From contig NZ_JASPFK010000001.1 in the NCBI RefSeq assembly GCF_036855935.1, positions 3,164,501-3,228,500 of the forward strand: a stretch of DNA of 64,000 nt, written 5' to 3'. Under the pieces are notes generated by a model. That model worked only from the letters and a program-made list of their open reading frames with translations, was not told the origin of the DNA and searched no databases. Made by a program: the position numbers and the translations under genes. This document shows, in pieces, positions 1 to 8,439 of this stretch. Source of the stretch: Sphingomonas sp. LR60 (GTDB lineage: Bacteria; Pseudomonadota; Alphaproteobacteria; Sphingomonadales; Sphingomonadaceae). Within the stretch, counting starts at the first letter, position 1. Each line of letters begins with the position of its first letter.

Positions 1-9
1 GTGATCGAC

Positions 10-33
10 GGGGCCGCCAGAAGCGACGGCCCC
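10..33. other. GC-rich hairpin downstream of exbB
   Basis: A 7-bp perfect inverted repeat (ggggccg / cggcccc) with a 10-base loop sits 15 bases after the exbB stop on the minus-strand transcript. There is no T tract, so it could be a weak terminator or an mRNA-stabilising hairpin before a further gene such as exbD outside the window. Confidence 0.35.
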
Positions 34-48
34 GCTTATCCCTTCGCC

Positions 49-846
49 TTACGGGCGGGTCTGCACGCCACCGGTCTGGCCGGCGGTCGTGGTCGCCGTG
101 GTCGGCTTGACCGGCGCCTTGGCGGTGGCGGTCGTCGCGCCGATCGCCGGGCGAACCGCACCGTTCGAAGCGAGGAAGCCCAGCACGTCGTTCGAGAAGG
201 CCGACAGGTCTTCCGCGATCGACTTGTTGCGACGCTGCAGCCAGTTGTACGCCAGCACCGCCGGAACGGCGACGACGAGGCCGAGTGCGGTCATGATGAG
301 CGCCTCACCGACCGGGCCCGCGACCTTGTCGATCGAAGGATCGCCCGACGCGCCGATCTTGATCAGCGCGCGGTAGATGCCGACCACGGTACCGAACAGA
401 CCGATGAACGGCGAGGTCGCGCCGACGGTCGCGAGGAACGCCAGACCACCGCCCAGCTTCGAGTTGATCGCGGCTTCCGAACGCGCCAGCGAACCGTGCA
501 GCCAATCGTGCGCTTCGACCGGATCGGTCAGCTTCGAGTGCTGCTCCTGCGCGGCCAGGCCGTCATCGACCAGCTGCTTGTAGGCGGAGTTCTTCTCCAG
601 CTTCGCCGAGCCTTCGCGCAGCGAGGTGCTGTTCCAGAAGTTCGACCGGACGCGCTTCGCCTGGTTGATGATCTTCTGCTGCTCGAACAGCTTCGAGAAG
701 AGGATGTAGAAGGACACAACCGACATCACCACCAGGATGGTGAAAACCGACTGCGAGATGATGCCGCCTTCCTTCAGCGCCTGCTGCAGGCCGAACTGGT
801 TCTCGGCTGCCGCGGTCCCACCCGCGGCGAGGATGTTGATGATCAT
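49..846 (-). CDS. exbB: ExbB/TolQ-type proton channel subunit
   Basis: This is a 265-residue inner-membrane protein of the MotA/TolQ/ExbB family, which uses the proton gradient to energise TonB. Three hydrophobic helices lie near residues 33-52, 134-156 and 182-203, with a long cytoplasmic stretch between the first two. The GTVVGIYRAL and ALGLVVAVPA segments of helices 2 and 3 are typical of the family. The tail after about residue 235 is an unusual low-complexity Ala/Thr/Pro stretch. The gene follows tonB by 70 bases on the same strand. ExbD is not seen and presumably lies just beyond the left edge. The tonB neighbour favours ExbB over TolQ. Confidence 0.93.
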   Translation of the reverse strand: MIINILAAGGTAAAENQFGLQQALKEGGIISQSVFTILVVMSVVSFYILFSKLFEQQKIINQAKRVRSNFWNSTSLREGSAKLEKNSAYKQLVDDGLAAQEQHSKLTDPVEAHDWLHGSLARSEAAINSKLGGGLAFLATVGATSPFIGLFGTVVGIYRALIKIGASGDPSIDKVAGPVGEALIMTALGLVVAVPAVLAYNWLQRRNKSIAEDLSAFSNDVLGFLASNGAVRPAIGATTATAKAPVKPTTATTTAGQTGGVQTRP

Positions 847-916
847 TCGGTTTCTTCCTTAAGCCAGATAAGTTGTCGGCCGGCGATTGTGGTCCGCGCG
901 GCCAGGGTCACGCGGA

Positions 917-1591
917 TCAATTTTGTGGCAGCACCCATCGCACCGGCAGCGTGTAGCTGGAGACGATCGGGTTACCGGTAGCATCCTGTGCCGGCGAGAA
1001 CCGCACGCGGCTCTTGGCGATACGGCAGGTCGCCTGGTCGAGCGCCGAAGAGTTGCTCGACGTGGTGACCACGCAATCGGTGACGCGCCCGTCAGTGCCC
1101 ACCGTCAGCTTCGCGACGACACGTCCCTGCTCTTCGGCGCGGATCGCCGAGGGTGGATAGTTGTCGGCACCGAAGAACTGGCCGGGGTTACCCTTCAGAC
1201 CGGCAGCCTTGCTGACCGCAGGCGGAGCCGGCGGAGCAGGCGGCGCAGGCGGAGCGGGCGGCGCGACGACTGCCGTCGGCACATAGACCGGAGGCGGGGT
1301 CGGCACCGTCGCGACCGTCACGGGCGGCGGGTTCGGATTGCGCACGATCGGCGGCGGCGACACCACCGGCGGCGGCGTCATCGGCGTATCGGGCGGCGGG
1401 GGCGGCGGCTCTTCCGGCGGCGGGGGCGGTGGCTCCTCGACGTCGAACGTGTTCAGCTTCTCGACCTGCTTCTTGACGAAATTCGTCGCGAGGCCGGTTA
1501 TGAAGGCATAGCCAAGAGCAACGTGGATCAATGCGACGATTACCAGCGCACCAACCTTGCCCCCGCTCATCTTCTGGTCAGAATAGGCCAT
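917..1591 (-). CDS. tonB: TonB energy-transducing protein
   Basis: TonB spans the periplasm and passes proton-motive energy from ExbBD to outer-membrane receptors such as the BtuB-like protein in this window. The 224 residues show a short cytoplasmic N terminus, one membrane helix at about 13-35, a proline-rich linker at about 53-130 with runs of six prolines, and a C-terminal TonB domain from about 140 ending in SSYTLPVRWVLPQN. Right after the membrane helix is the decapeptide KLNTFDVEEP (45-54), which recurs in the lipoprotein at 13019-13843. The start ATG is the first in frame. The upstream 225 bases to the divergent gene at 1817 presumably hold both promoters. Confidence 0.93.
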   Translation of the reverse strand: MAYSDQKMSGGKVGALVIVALIHVALGYAFITGLATNFVKKQVEKLNTFDVEEPPPPPPEEPPPPPPDTPMTPPPVVSPPPIVRNPNPPPVTVATVPTPPPVYVPTAVVAPPAPPAPPAPPAPPAVSKAAGLKGNPGQFFGADNYPPSAIRAEEQGRVVAKLTVGTDGRVTDCVVTTSSNSSALDQATCRIAKSRVRFSPAQDATGNPIVSSYTLPVRWVLPQN

Positions 1592-1816
1592 TCAGCAACG
1601 AAACTCCCTCATCCTGCGGCCCGTGGCGTGACCGGATCGAAACCCGGCCGGGTTGTTTACCTTTCCGTAGCGCCCAATAGGCTACCTACAGACACACAAG
1701 TCCTATCGCGCGCCTTTTGGGAGCGCAAACGCTTTGTCGGACGCAACAAACGTACAGCCGGACTGCGACGTTTTTATTTCTGTATCGTTTGTGTGCCCGC
1801 GTCTATCCCAAGCGGC

Positions 1817-2699
1817 ATGACCAAGCGCTTTTTTCCTGTCGTCCGCCGCCGCGCTGCTGACTCCCGCCATCGCGCCGGTATCCGTCCGCGCCCAGCAACC
1901 GCCTGTCGCCGCACCGGTTGCGCCATCGCTCGGCTATGCCGATCTCACCGATCTGGTGATCGCCAGCCCTCTGGTGGTCGACGCGACGATTCGCTCGGCC
2001 TCGCGAATCAAGGGGGCGGAGGCAGCCGGGCTCCCCGCCGGCAAGACGCGATTCTATGTCGAAGCGGATGTAACGACGCTGATGCGCGGCGCCACCGCGA
2101 TCCCTGCGCGTGTCGGCTGGCTGGTCGATGTCGGCCCCGATTGGCGCGGCCGGGCGCCAACGCTCAAAAAGCGGCGCGTGCTCGCATTCGCACGTCCCGT
2201 AGCGGGACAAGCAGGTCAAATTCAGTTGGTTGAGCCCGGCGCGCAGCACGATTGGAGTGCCGCGCTCGAACAACGCGTTCGGGCGATCGCTTCGGAAATC
2301 GCCGCTCCCGATGCCCCGCCCGTCATCACCGACGTCGGCAACGCCTTTCACGTTCCCGGCGCGCTGCCCGGTGAAGGCGAGACGCAGATCTTCCTGCGCA
2401 CCCGCGATAATCGCCCGGCCGCTTTGTCGATCCTGCGTCGCCCGGGCGAGCAGCCGCGCTGGTCGATCGCGCTGAGCGAGATCATCGACGATTCGGCCCC
2501 CACGCCGAAACGCGACACGTTGCTCTGGTATCGGCTCGCCTGCGCCCTGCCCGCGACGCTCCCCGAACGAAGCACCGCCTCGCTCTCGCCCGACGATGCG
2601 ACGCAGGCGCAGGCCGATTATGCCCTCGTCATCGAGCAGCTCGGCCCATGCCGCGCCGCGCCAGCGCCGATGGTCAGCGCCGGTGCCGGACCAATGTGA
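1817..2699 (+). CDS. Secreted hypothetical protein, frame broken near its start
   Basis: I do not recognise a named family. The body reads continuously from a GTG at 1956 to 2699, but upstream codons in that frame encode a typical signal peptide (FFLSSAAALLTPAIAPVSVRA) with no start codon in frame. An ATG at 1817 in the neighbouring frame gives MTKRFF. Removing one T from the run of six at about 1829-1834 joins them into one protein of about 293 residues beginning MTKRFFLSSAAALLTP. The mature part has no obvious motif. It is divergent from tonB and its 3' end overlaps folB by 26 bases convergently. I infer an extra-base sequencing error; otherwise the gene would lack its export signal. Confidence 0.7.
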
Positions 2700-3054
2700 T
2701 GCCGATCGCCTCGCCGGCCTCGGCAATGGCGAGCTTGACGATCTTTACCTTCACGCGGCGGACTCGCTGATCCTGAAGGAACAGCGTCTCCGCAATGTGA
2801 TCAGCCACCGCCTCGATCAGCGTGAAATGTCCGGCGGTCGACAGCGCGTCGGTCGCGGCGTGCTTGAGATCGAGATAGTTCTTCGAGGCCGACAGTGGCG
2901 TATCGGGCGCATAGTGCGTCGGCGCGTCGAGCAGCACCGTCAACGAGATGCGCAGCGGCTGCGGCAGGTGCGTCTCTTCGGAATAGATGCCGGTCAGCAC
3001 CTGCACCTCAAGGTCGTGCACCTCGAGTTCGAGCGTATCGGGGGCGTAGGTCAT
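2674..3054 (-). CDS. folB: Dihydroneopterin aldolase family protein (FolB-like)
   Basis: FolB acts in folate synthesis, cleaving dihydroneopterin to hydroxymethyl-dihydropterin and glycolaldehyde in the cytosol. The 126-residue length fits the family. Visible matches include VLTGIYSEETHLPQPL in the N-terminal half, NYLDLKHAATD in the middle, the conserved FTLIEAVADHIAE helix with its Glu, and the final VKVKIVKL strand. The start ATG at 3054 overlaps the TGA of the upstream GST gene as ATGA, indicating translational coupling; longer upstream extensions are low-complexity and were discarded. The paralogue FolX is an alternative assignment. Confidence 0.85.
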   Translation of the reverse strand: MTYAPDTLELEVHDLEVQVLTGIYSEETHLPQPLRISLTVLLDAPTHYAPDTPLSASKNYLDLKHAATDALSTAGHFTLIEAVADHIAETLFLQDQRVRRVKVKIVKLAIAEAGEAIGITLVRHRR

Positions 3055-3683
3055 GCGGCGGAACTCGGGCGGGCGGTGGCGGCGGCGTGCCAGCGGCGCA
3101 GGTGCGGCACGCCATCGGGCAGCGCCAGCCGCGCCATTGCGGCGAAATCGACCGTCACCAGCGCGGTGATATCGGCATAGGAGTAGCGGTCGCCCGCCAC
3201 CCATTCATTGTCGGCGAGCCGCTCGTCGAGCGTGGCAACGAATGCCTCCCACATCCGCGCGCCGCGCGCCGCGAGGTCGGGGAGCTGCGGCAGCGCCGGC
3301 CAGATGCCCGGCTCCGCACGATCCGCGAACCGCGGCGCGGCATTGCGCAGCGCATAGACGCAGGCGGCATAGCCCTCGGCCTCGACGCGTCGGGTCCAGA
3401 CAGTGACGCGCGCGATCTCGACCGGGCGCGCGCCAAACAGCGGCGGTTCGGGGTGCAGCGCCTCGAAGAATCGGCAGATCGCGGTCGAGTCGCCGATCAC
3501 CTCGCCATCGTCCAGCCGTAGCGCGGGGATGGTCCCGCGCGGATTGATCGCGAGATAATCGGGATGCAGATGCGCCCCGCCCGCCAGGTCGACTGGCACA
3601 CGATCGACGGAGATCGCCTTTTCCGCCAGATAGATCCGCACGCGCCGGGGGCTGGGCGCGCGCTCGGCGTCGTAAAGCTTCAT
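3051..3683 (-). CDS. Glutathione S-transferase family protein
   Basis: This is a 210-residue cytosolic GST. The N-terminal thioredoxin-like domain (about 1-80) opens MKLYDAERAPSPRRVRIYLAEK, contains the cis-proline in NPRGTIPALRLDDG, and ends with the glutathione-binding DSTAICRFFE. The helical C-terminal domain holds the N-capping-box region GDRYSYADITAL. A Ser or Arg near residues 10-14 may be the catalytic residue, as in bacterial GSTs. The start was set at 3683 because the domain begins there. It is cotranscribed with folB through a four-base overlap. The substrate cannot be read from the sequence. Confidence 0.88.
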   Translation of the reverse strand: MKLYDAERAPSPRRVRIYLAEKAISVDRVPVDLAGGAHLHPDYLAINPRGTIPALRLDDGEVIGDSTAICRFFEALHPEPPLFGARPVEIARVTVWTRRVEAEGYAACVYALRNAAPRFADRAEPGIWPALPQLPDLAARGARMWEAFVATLDERLADNEWVAGDRYSYADITALVTVDFAAMARLALPDGVPHLRRWHAAATARPSSAA

Positions 3684-3803
3684 TCGATCATTCCGCTTGC
3701 CATCGCTGCCGTCGAAACGTGTCCGTTGCCGTGCGGCGGGGCTCGCCCTAAAGCGCCCGCGCCCGGGCGTCCACCTCGATCGCGGGCAGGAGGAAGCGCG
3801 CGC

Positions 3804-4307
3804 GTGATCCAGATGGTGCCGATCGACACGATCGCCGACGATGCGGTGGAGCAGCTGCTCGACCGGGCGTTCGGCCGCGACCGGCATAGCCGCACCGCCT
3901 ATCGCCTCCGTGAAGGGACACAGGCGATTACCGGGCTGAGCTTCGCGCTGGTCGAGGACGATGCGCTGCTCGGCTCGATCCAATGCTGGCCGGTGCAGGT
4001 CGATGGCGACGACGGGTCGGTCTGGCCGCTGGTGCTGGTCGGTCCGGTCGCGATCGTCCCCGAGCGGCAGCAGGAGGGGCTCGGCCGGCGGCTGATGGAG
4101 GCGGCGCTCGCCGCGGCGGAAGGCAGCCCGCCGCTGACGCTGATCGGCGATCCGGAATATTACGGCCGCTTCTTCGGCTTCGACGCCGCGCCCACCGCCC
4201 TGTGGCGGCTACCCGGCCCGGTCGAGCGGCGCCGACTGCTCGCACGCGGCGCGAACGTGCCTGCTCTGCCCGGAGTGCTCGGGCCTCGGCGCCACGCGCT
4301 CGCCTGA
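3804..4307 (+). CDS. GNAT family N-acetyltransferase (YhbS-like)
   Basis: The 167-residue product resembles the YhbS-type predicted acetyltransferases. The acetyl-CoA pyrophosphate loop is visible as PERQQEGLGRRLMEAAL, and LIGDPEYYGRFFGF matches the conserved C-terminal block of this subgroup. The GTG start at 3804 has an AGGAGG ribosome site ten bases upstream, which decides it over a later ATG at 3813. It is divergent from the GST gene and followed after 37 bases by the DUF1285 gene. The substrate is unknown. Confidence 0.8.
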   Translation: MIQMVPIDTIADDAVEQLLDRAFGRDRHSRTAYRLREGTQAITGLSFALVEDDALLGSIQCWPVQVDGDDGSVWPLVLVGPVAIVPERQQEGLGRRLMEAALAAAEGSPPLTLIGDPEYYGRFFGFDAAPTALWRLPGPVERRRLLARGANVPALPGVLGPRRHALA

Positions 4308-4344
4308 CCTTTACCCCGCGCTACCCGCGTCCTAGGTGAGCGCG

Positions 4345-4905
4345 ATGCCGATGGCGCCGCCTCCCGACTTCGATACGCTGACCGTCGCCGACATCGCGCG
4401 GCTTGCCGACAGCAATCGGCTGCCGCCGGTCGAGCGCTGGAACCCGACGCATTGCGGTGACAGCGAGATGCGGATCGCACGCGACGGCAGCTGGTATCAT
4501 CAGGGCGCGCCGATCACTCGGCCGGCGATGGTGCGCGCGTTCAGCCGCATCCTGCGCCGCGAACCCGACGGCGGCTATGTGCTGGTCACGCCGGTCGAGA
4601 AACTCGACATCGCGGTCGAGGATGCGCCGTTCGTCGCGGTGGAAATGAAGGCCGAGGGTAGCGACCGCGACGCGACGCTCGCGTTCCGGCTCAACACCGG
4701 CGAATTGGTGACCGCCTCCGCCGCAAACCCGCTGCGATTCGAAGAGCGCGCCGACGGGGTCCATCCCTATGTCCATGTCCGCGGCGGGCTGGAGGCGCTG
4801 ATCGCGCGGCCGGTCTATTACGAACTCGCCGAGCGCGCATTGGCCGGCGACGACGCGGCTCCCGGTGTGTGGAGCGCCGGCACCTTCTTCGCGCTGCAAT
4901 CGTGA
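4345..4905 (+). CDS. DUF1285 domain-containing protein
   Basis: This conserved alphaproteobacterial protein of about 187 residues has no established enzymatic role. Family hallmarks include the N-terminal VERWNPTHCGDSEMRIARDG and YHQGAPITRPAMVRAFSRIL, followed by a C-terminal beta-rich half containing VTPVEKLDIAVEDAPFVAV. The start could also be a GTG at 4336. Its TGA overlaps the GTG of the NUDIX gene, and together with the following cca this forms a conserved cluster. Confidence 0.85.
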   Translation: MPMAPPPDFDTLTVADIARLADSNRLPPVERWNPTHCGDSEMRIARDGSWYHQGAPITRPAMVRAFSRILRREPDGGYVLVTPVEKLDIAVEDAPFVAVEMKAEGSDRDATLAFRLNTGELVTASAANPLRFEERADGVHPYVHVRGGLEALIARPVYYELAERALAGDDAAPGVWSAGTFFALQS

Positions 4906-5486
4906 CGCTTGCCGAGCGGCTCGCCGCCGCACTGGCCGACGATGCGGCACCCGTGCTGGCGGGCGACGATCACGACCATTCCGCCGATGCGGTGCTGACG
5001 CCCGCCGCGGTGCTGGTCGCGATCACCGACCGCCCCGCCCCCGGCGTGCTCCTCACCCAGCGTACCGAAACCTTGCGCCGCCACGCCGGACAGGTCGCCT
5101 TCCCCGGCGGCCGCCTCGATCCCGGTGAGGATGCGGTCACCGCCGCGTTGCGCGAAGCCGAGGAGGAGATCGCGCTGCCCCGCCAGGAGGTCAGCGTGAT
5201 CGGCACCTCCGATTCGTATCGCACCGGCACCGGCTTCACGATCACGCCGGTTATCGGCGTCGTGCCTCCCGACCTGCCGCTGGTGGCGAGCGAAGCGGAG
5301 GTCGCGGCGGTGTTCGAGGTGCCGCTCGCCTTCCTGCTCGACCCCACCAATCAGCGTGCTGCGATGGCGATCTATCAGGGGCGCGAGCGCCGCTATGTGG
5401 AGATGATGTGGAACGATCGGCGGATCTGGGGCGCGACGGCGGGGATGATCGTCAACCTCTCGAAGCGACTACGATGGCGGGCATGA
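4902..5486 (+). CDS. NUDIX hydrolase, CoA pyrophosphatase-like
   Basis: The 194-residue product belongs to the NUDIX family that cleaves coenzyme A or related nucleotide diphosphates. The NUDIX box is present as GGRLDPGED....LREAEEEI, with the glutamates that bind metal. The preceding LLTQRTETLRRHAGQVAFPG is the UPF0035 signature of NudL/YeaB-type CoA pyrophosphatases. The GTG start overlaps the stop of the DUF1285 gene, and the stop overlaps the likely cca start, so translation is coupled through the cluster. Confidence 0.88.
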   Translation: MTLAERLAAALADDAAPVLAGDDHDHSADAVLTPAAVLVAITDRPAPGVLLTQRTETLRRHAGQVAFPGGRLDPGEDAVTAALREAEEEIALPRQEVSVIGTSDSYRTGTGFTITPVIGVVPPDLPLVASEAEVAAVFEVPLAFLLDPTNQRAAMAIYQGRERRYVEMMWNDRRIWGATAGMIVNLSKRLRWRA

Positions 5487-6671
5487 CGCTGCCCGTCGCC
5501 CCGTGGCGGGCGCGTCCGGGTCTCGCCGAACTGATCGCCGCGCTCGACGGGGACGCGGGCATGGCGCGCTGGGTCGGCGGCGCGGTGCGCGATTCGCTGC
5601 TGGAGCTTCCGGTCGCCGACCTCGATCTCGCCACGCGCTTCACCCCCGATGAGGTCGTGCGACGGCTGGAGGCGAGCGGGATCAAGGCGGTGCCCACCGG
5701 GATCGCGCACGGCACCGTCACCGCGGTCAGCCAGGGAACGGTCGTCGAGGTCACGACGCTGCGCCGGGACGTCGCGACGGACGGGCGCCATGCGACGGTC
5801 GCCTTTTCGGACGACTGGCGAGAGGATGCCGCGCGGCGCGATTTCACGATGAACGCGCTCTACGCCGACCCGCTGACCGGCGAGCTGTTCGACTGGTTCG
5901 GCGGACTCGACGATCTCGCGGCGCGGCGCGTGCGGTTCATCGGCGATCCTTATCGCCGAATCGCCGAGGATCACCTCCGCATCCTGCGCTTCTTCCGCTT
6001 CCACGCGCGCTTCGGCGACGCGATCGACGCGGACGGATTGGCGGCATGTGTCGCGCGCGCCAATGACCTGATGGCGCTCAGCCGCGAGCGAGATCGCCGC
6101 CGAATTGCTCAAGCTGCTCGTCGCGCCCGGCGCGGTGCCGGTGGTGACGCTGATGGAAGCGAAGGGCATCTTTCGCCCGGTGCTCCCCGAGATCGATGCG
6201 GCCGGCGTCGCGCGGCTGGCCTTCCTGGCGCAGCGCGAGTCGGCGGCCGGCATCGCACCCGATGCGATCCGGCGACTCGCCGCCCTGGTCGCGCCCGACG
6301 CGGCGGAGGGCGTCGGCGCGCGGCTGAAGCTGTCGAACAACGATCGCAAGCGGCTGATCCAGGCCGGCGCCGGCCCGGGCGACGAAGGGGCCCGAGCGCT
6401 CGGCTACCGCGTGGGCGTGGAAAGCGCGATCGACCGGTTGCTGCTCGCCGGCACCGATCCGTCCGAACTCACCGACTGGTCACGCCCATCGCTGCCGATC
6501 GGCGGCGGTGCGCTGGTCGCGCGCGGACTTGCGAAGGGACCCGACGTCGCGCGGGCGTTACGCGCCGTCGAGGATCGCTGGATCGCGGAGCACTTCCCCG
6601 ATGCGGACCGGGTCGCGGCGATCGCCGACGACGAAGTCGCTCAGGTGTTGCGCTCGCGCAGGAACGCATAG
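5474..6671 (+). CDS. cca: CCA tRNA nucleotidyltransferase, frame broken by an apparent extra base
   Basis: This enzyme adds or repairs the 3' CCA of tRNAs. The N-terminal polymerase-beta-like domain is clear: MARWVGGAVRDSLL, then the catalytic carboxylates in VADLDLATR, then RRDFTMNALYAD and the RRIAEDHLRILRFFRFHARF neck. Reading leaves frame at about 6091. Dropping one A there restores SRERIAAELLKLL and continues into the C-terminal helical half, ending at 6671. The gene is normally essential or nearly so, so I infer a sequencing error. The start is ATG 5474, or ATG 5483, which overlaps the NUDIX stop as ATGA. Its end overlaps the convergent GGDEF/EAL gene by 31 bases. Confidence 0.85.
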
Positions 6672-8308
6672 GCTGCATCGGGCTCCAGCGGCCGCGAATA
6701 GGCATAGCCCTGCCCGAAGGTGCAGCCGAGCGCGGCCAGCGTCTGCCCGACGTCGATCGCCTCGATTCCTTCGGCGACGGTCGCCATCCCCAGCGCCTGC
6801 GACAGCCCGAGGATCGCGCGGACGATCGCCACCTTGTCACGATCGGTCAGCAGGCCGGTCACGAAGCTGCGGTCGATCTTGAGCACGTCGATCGGCAGCT
6901 TCTGCAACGAAGCGAGGTTCGAGAAGCCGGTGCCGAAATCGTCCATCGCGATCGTTACGCCGGTTTCCTTGAGCCCGGCCAGCACGCGCGCGATTCGATC
7001 GGGATCGTTGATGAGCGCGCTTTCGGTGATCTCCAGCTTCAGCCGCCCGCCCGCCAACCCGGTATCGTTGAGCGCGCGCCGCACGACTCCGGCGATCGAG
7101 TCGCGCTGCAACTGGATCGGCGACAGGTTGACCGCCACCGTCGCGCCGCAATCGCCGCCGGCACGCTGGTCCCAGCGCGCCAGCGTGCGCAGCGCGCTGT
7201 CCAGCGCCCACCGGCCGAGCGGCACGATCAACCCCGATTCCTCGGCGACCGGGATGAAGCGGCCGGGCTCGTGGCGCACACCGTGCTCGTCGGTCCAGCG
7301 TGCCAATGCCTCGAACCCGCTGACCCGCCCGGTCTGGAGATTGCAGATCGGCTGATAGACGAGGTTGAGCTGCTCGCTTTCGATCGCGCGACGGAGCGAC
7401 GTCTCCATCGCGAATTCCGCACGCGCCGAATCGAGCGCGCGCGTCTGGTATGATTCGGCGTTCTTCGTGGACTTCGACTTCTTCATCGCCACCTGCGCGT
7501 GGCGGATCACGTCCTCTGCTTCGCTGACCGTGCCGTCACCGAACGCGATGCCGATCGCGCACGACACGCGCAGTTCGTATTCGCTGAGCCGGAACGGCGT
7601 CGCCAGCGCGTCGCGGATGCGACGGGCGACGTGCTCGGCCTCGTCGCGATCCGCATCGATCGACAACAGCACGCCGAATTCGTCGCCGCCGGTGCGCGCC
7701 AGCGTATCGCTATGGCGCAGCGCGCCCTTAATGCGGCGTGCGACGGTGATCAGCAGTTCGTCGCCGGTCAGCGATCCCAGACAGGCGTTGAACCGGCTGA
7801 AGCGATCGAGATCGATCATCAGCACCGCCCACGACGCATTGCCCTGCGCGATGCTCCCTTCCAGCGCATCGGTGAATCCGCCGCGGTTCGGCAGCCCGGT
7901 CAGGCTGTCGGTCGCCATCTCGCGGCGCAGCGTTTCTTCGGTCCGCACCTCCGCGGTCTGGTCGACGAACGACGCGATACAGGCCCGATCGGTGCGTTGC
8001 GGCAACCGCGACAACGTCAGGCGATAGTGCCGGCGCTCGACCGCGGCACCGGTCTGCCAGTCACGTTCCTCGCTTTGCGCCTCGGAGGCGAGGAACGTCT
8101 GCACGATCGGTGCGAGGTTCGGCTCGTCGATCAACCGCGCACGGGTGAACGCACGGTTGACAACTTCGAAGCGCGTTTGCTCTTCGTCGAGCGCGATCAG
8201 CGCCACGGGAATGGGAACGAGTTCCAGCGATCCCTGATGCGCGGACAGGCCCGGCGACTCGATCGGAGTCGTCGGTTGTCGGGTCAGCCATGTCGCACGC
8301 GTTGCCAT
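6641..8308 (-). CDS. GGDEF/EAL cyclic-di-GMP turnover protein
   Basis: This 555-residue cytosolic protein has an N-terminal PAS-like region (about 28-125), a GGDEF domain (about 130-290) and an EAL domain (about 300-550). GGDEF is intact at 207-211, and an inhibitory-site RHSD lies exactly five residues upstream (198-201), predicting product feedback on diguanylate cyclase activity. The EAL domain retains EAL (333-335), the VNLSP Asn, the ITES Glu, DDFGTGFSN, KIDRSFV and AEGIE, so phosphodiesterase activity is also expected. The ATG at 8308 was chosen over a GTG one codon upstream. Which activity dominates cannot be told from sequence. Confidence 0.92.
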   Translation of the reverse strand: MATRATWLTRQPTTPIESPGLSAHQGSLELVPIPVALIALDEEQTRFEVVNRAFTRARLIDEPNLAPIVQTFLASEAQSEERDWQTGAAVERRHYRLTLSRLPQRTDRACIASFVDQTAEVRTEETLRREMATDSLTGLPNRGGFTDALEGSIAQGNASWAVLMIDLDRFSRFNACLGSLTGDELLITVARRIKGALRHSDTLARTGGDEFGVLLSIDADRDEAEHVARRIRDALATPFRLSEYELRVSCAIGIAFGDGTVSEAEDVIRHAQVAMKKSKSTKNAESYQTRALDSARAEFAMETSLRRAIESEQLNLVYQPICNLQTGRVSGFEALARWTDEHGVRHEPGRFIPVAEESGLIVPLGRWALDSALRTLARWDQRAGGDCGATVAVNLSPIQLQRDSIAGVVRRALNDTGLAGGRLKLEITESALINDPDRIARVLAGLKETGVTIAMDDFGTGFSNLASLQKLPIDVLKIDRSFVTGLLTDRDKVAIVRAILGLSQALGMATVAEGIEAIDVGQTLAALGCTFGQGYAYSRPLEPDAAYAFLRERNT

Positions 8309-8439
8309 CACGGTTTTGGATAGCGGCGAAGGGTTAAGGCAGACTTTAAGACCGGGCGCTTTCGCGCTGTCAGGTTCGATACGCTACCGTTACGTCCTAG
8401 GCAGTGACGGTGACCGTGTGGTTAACGGCGCGGTGGCGA

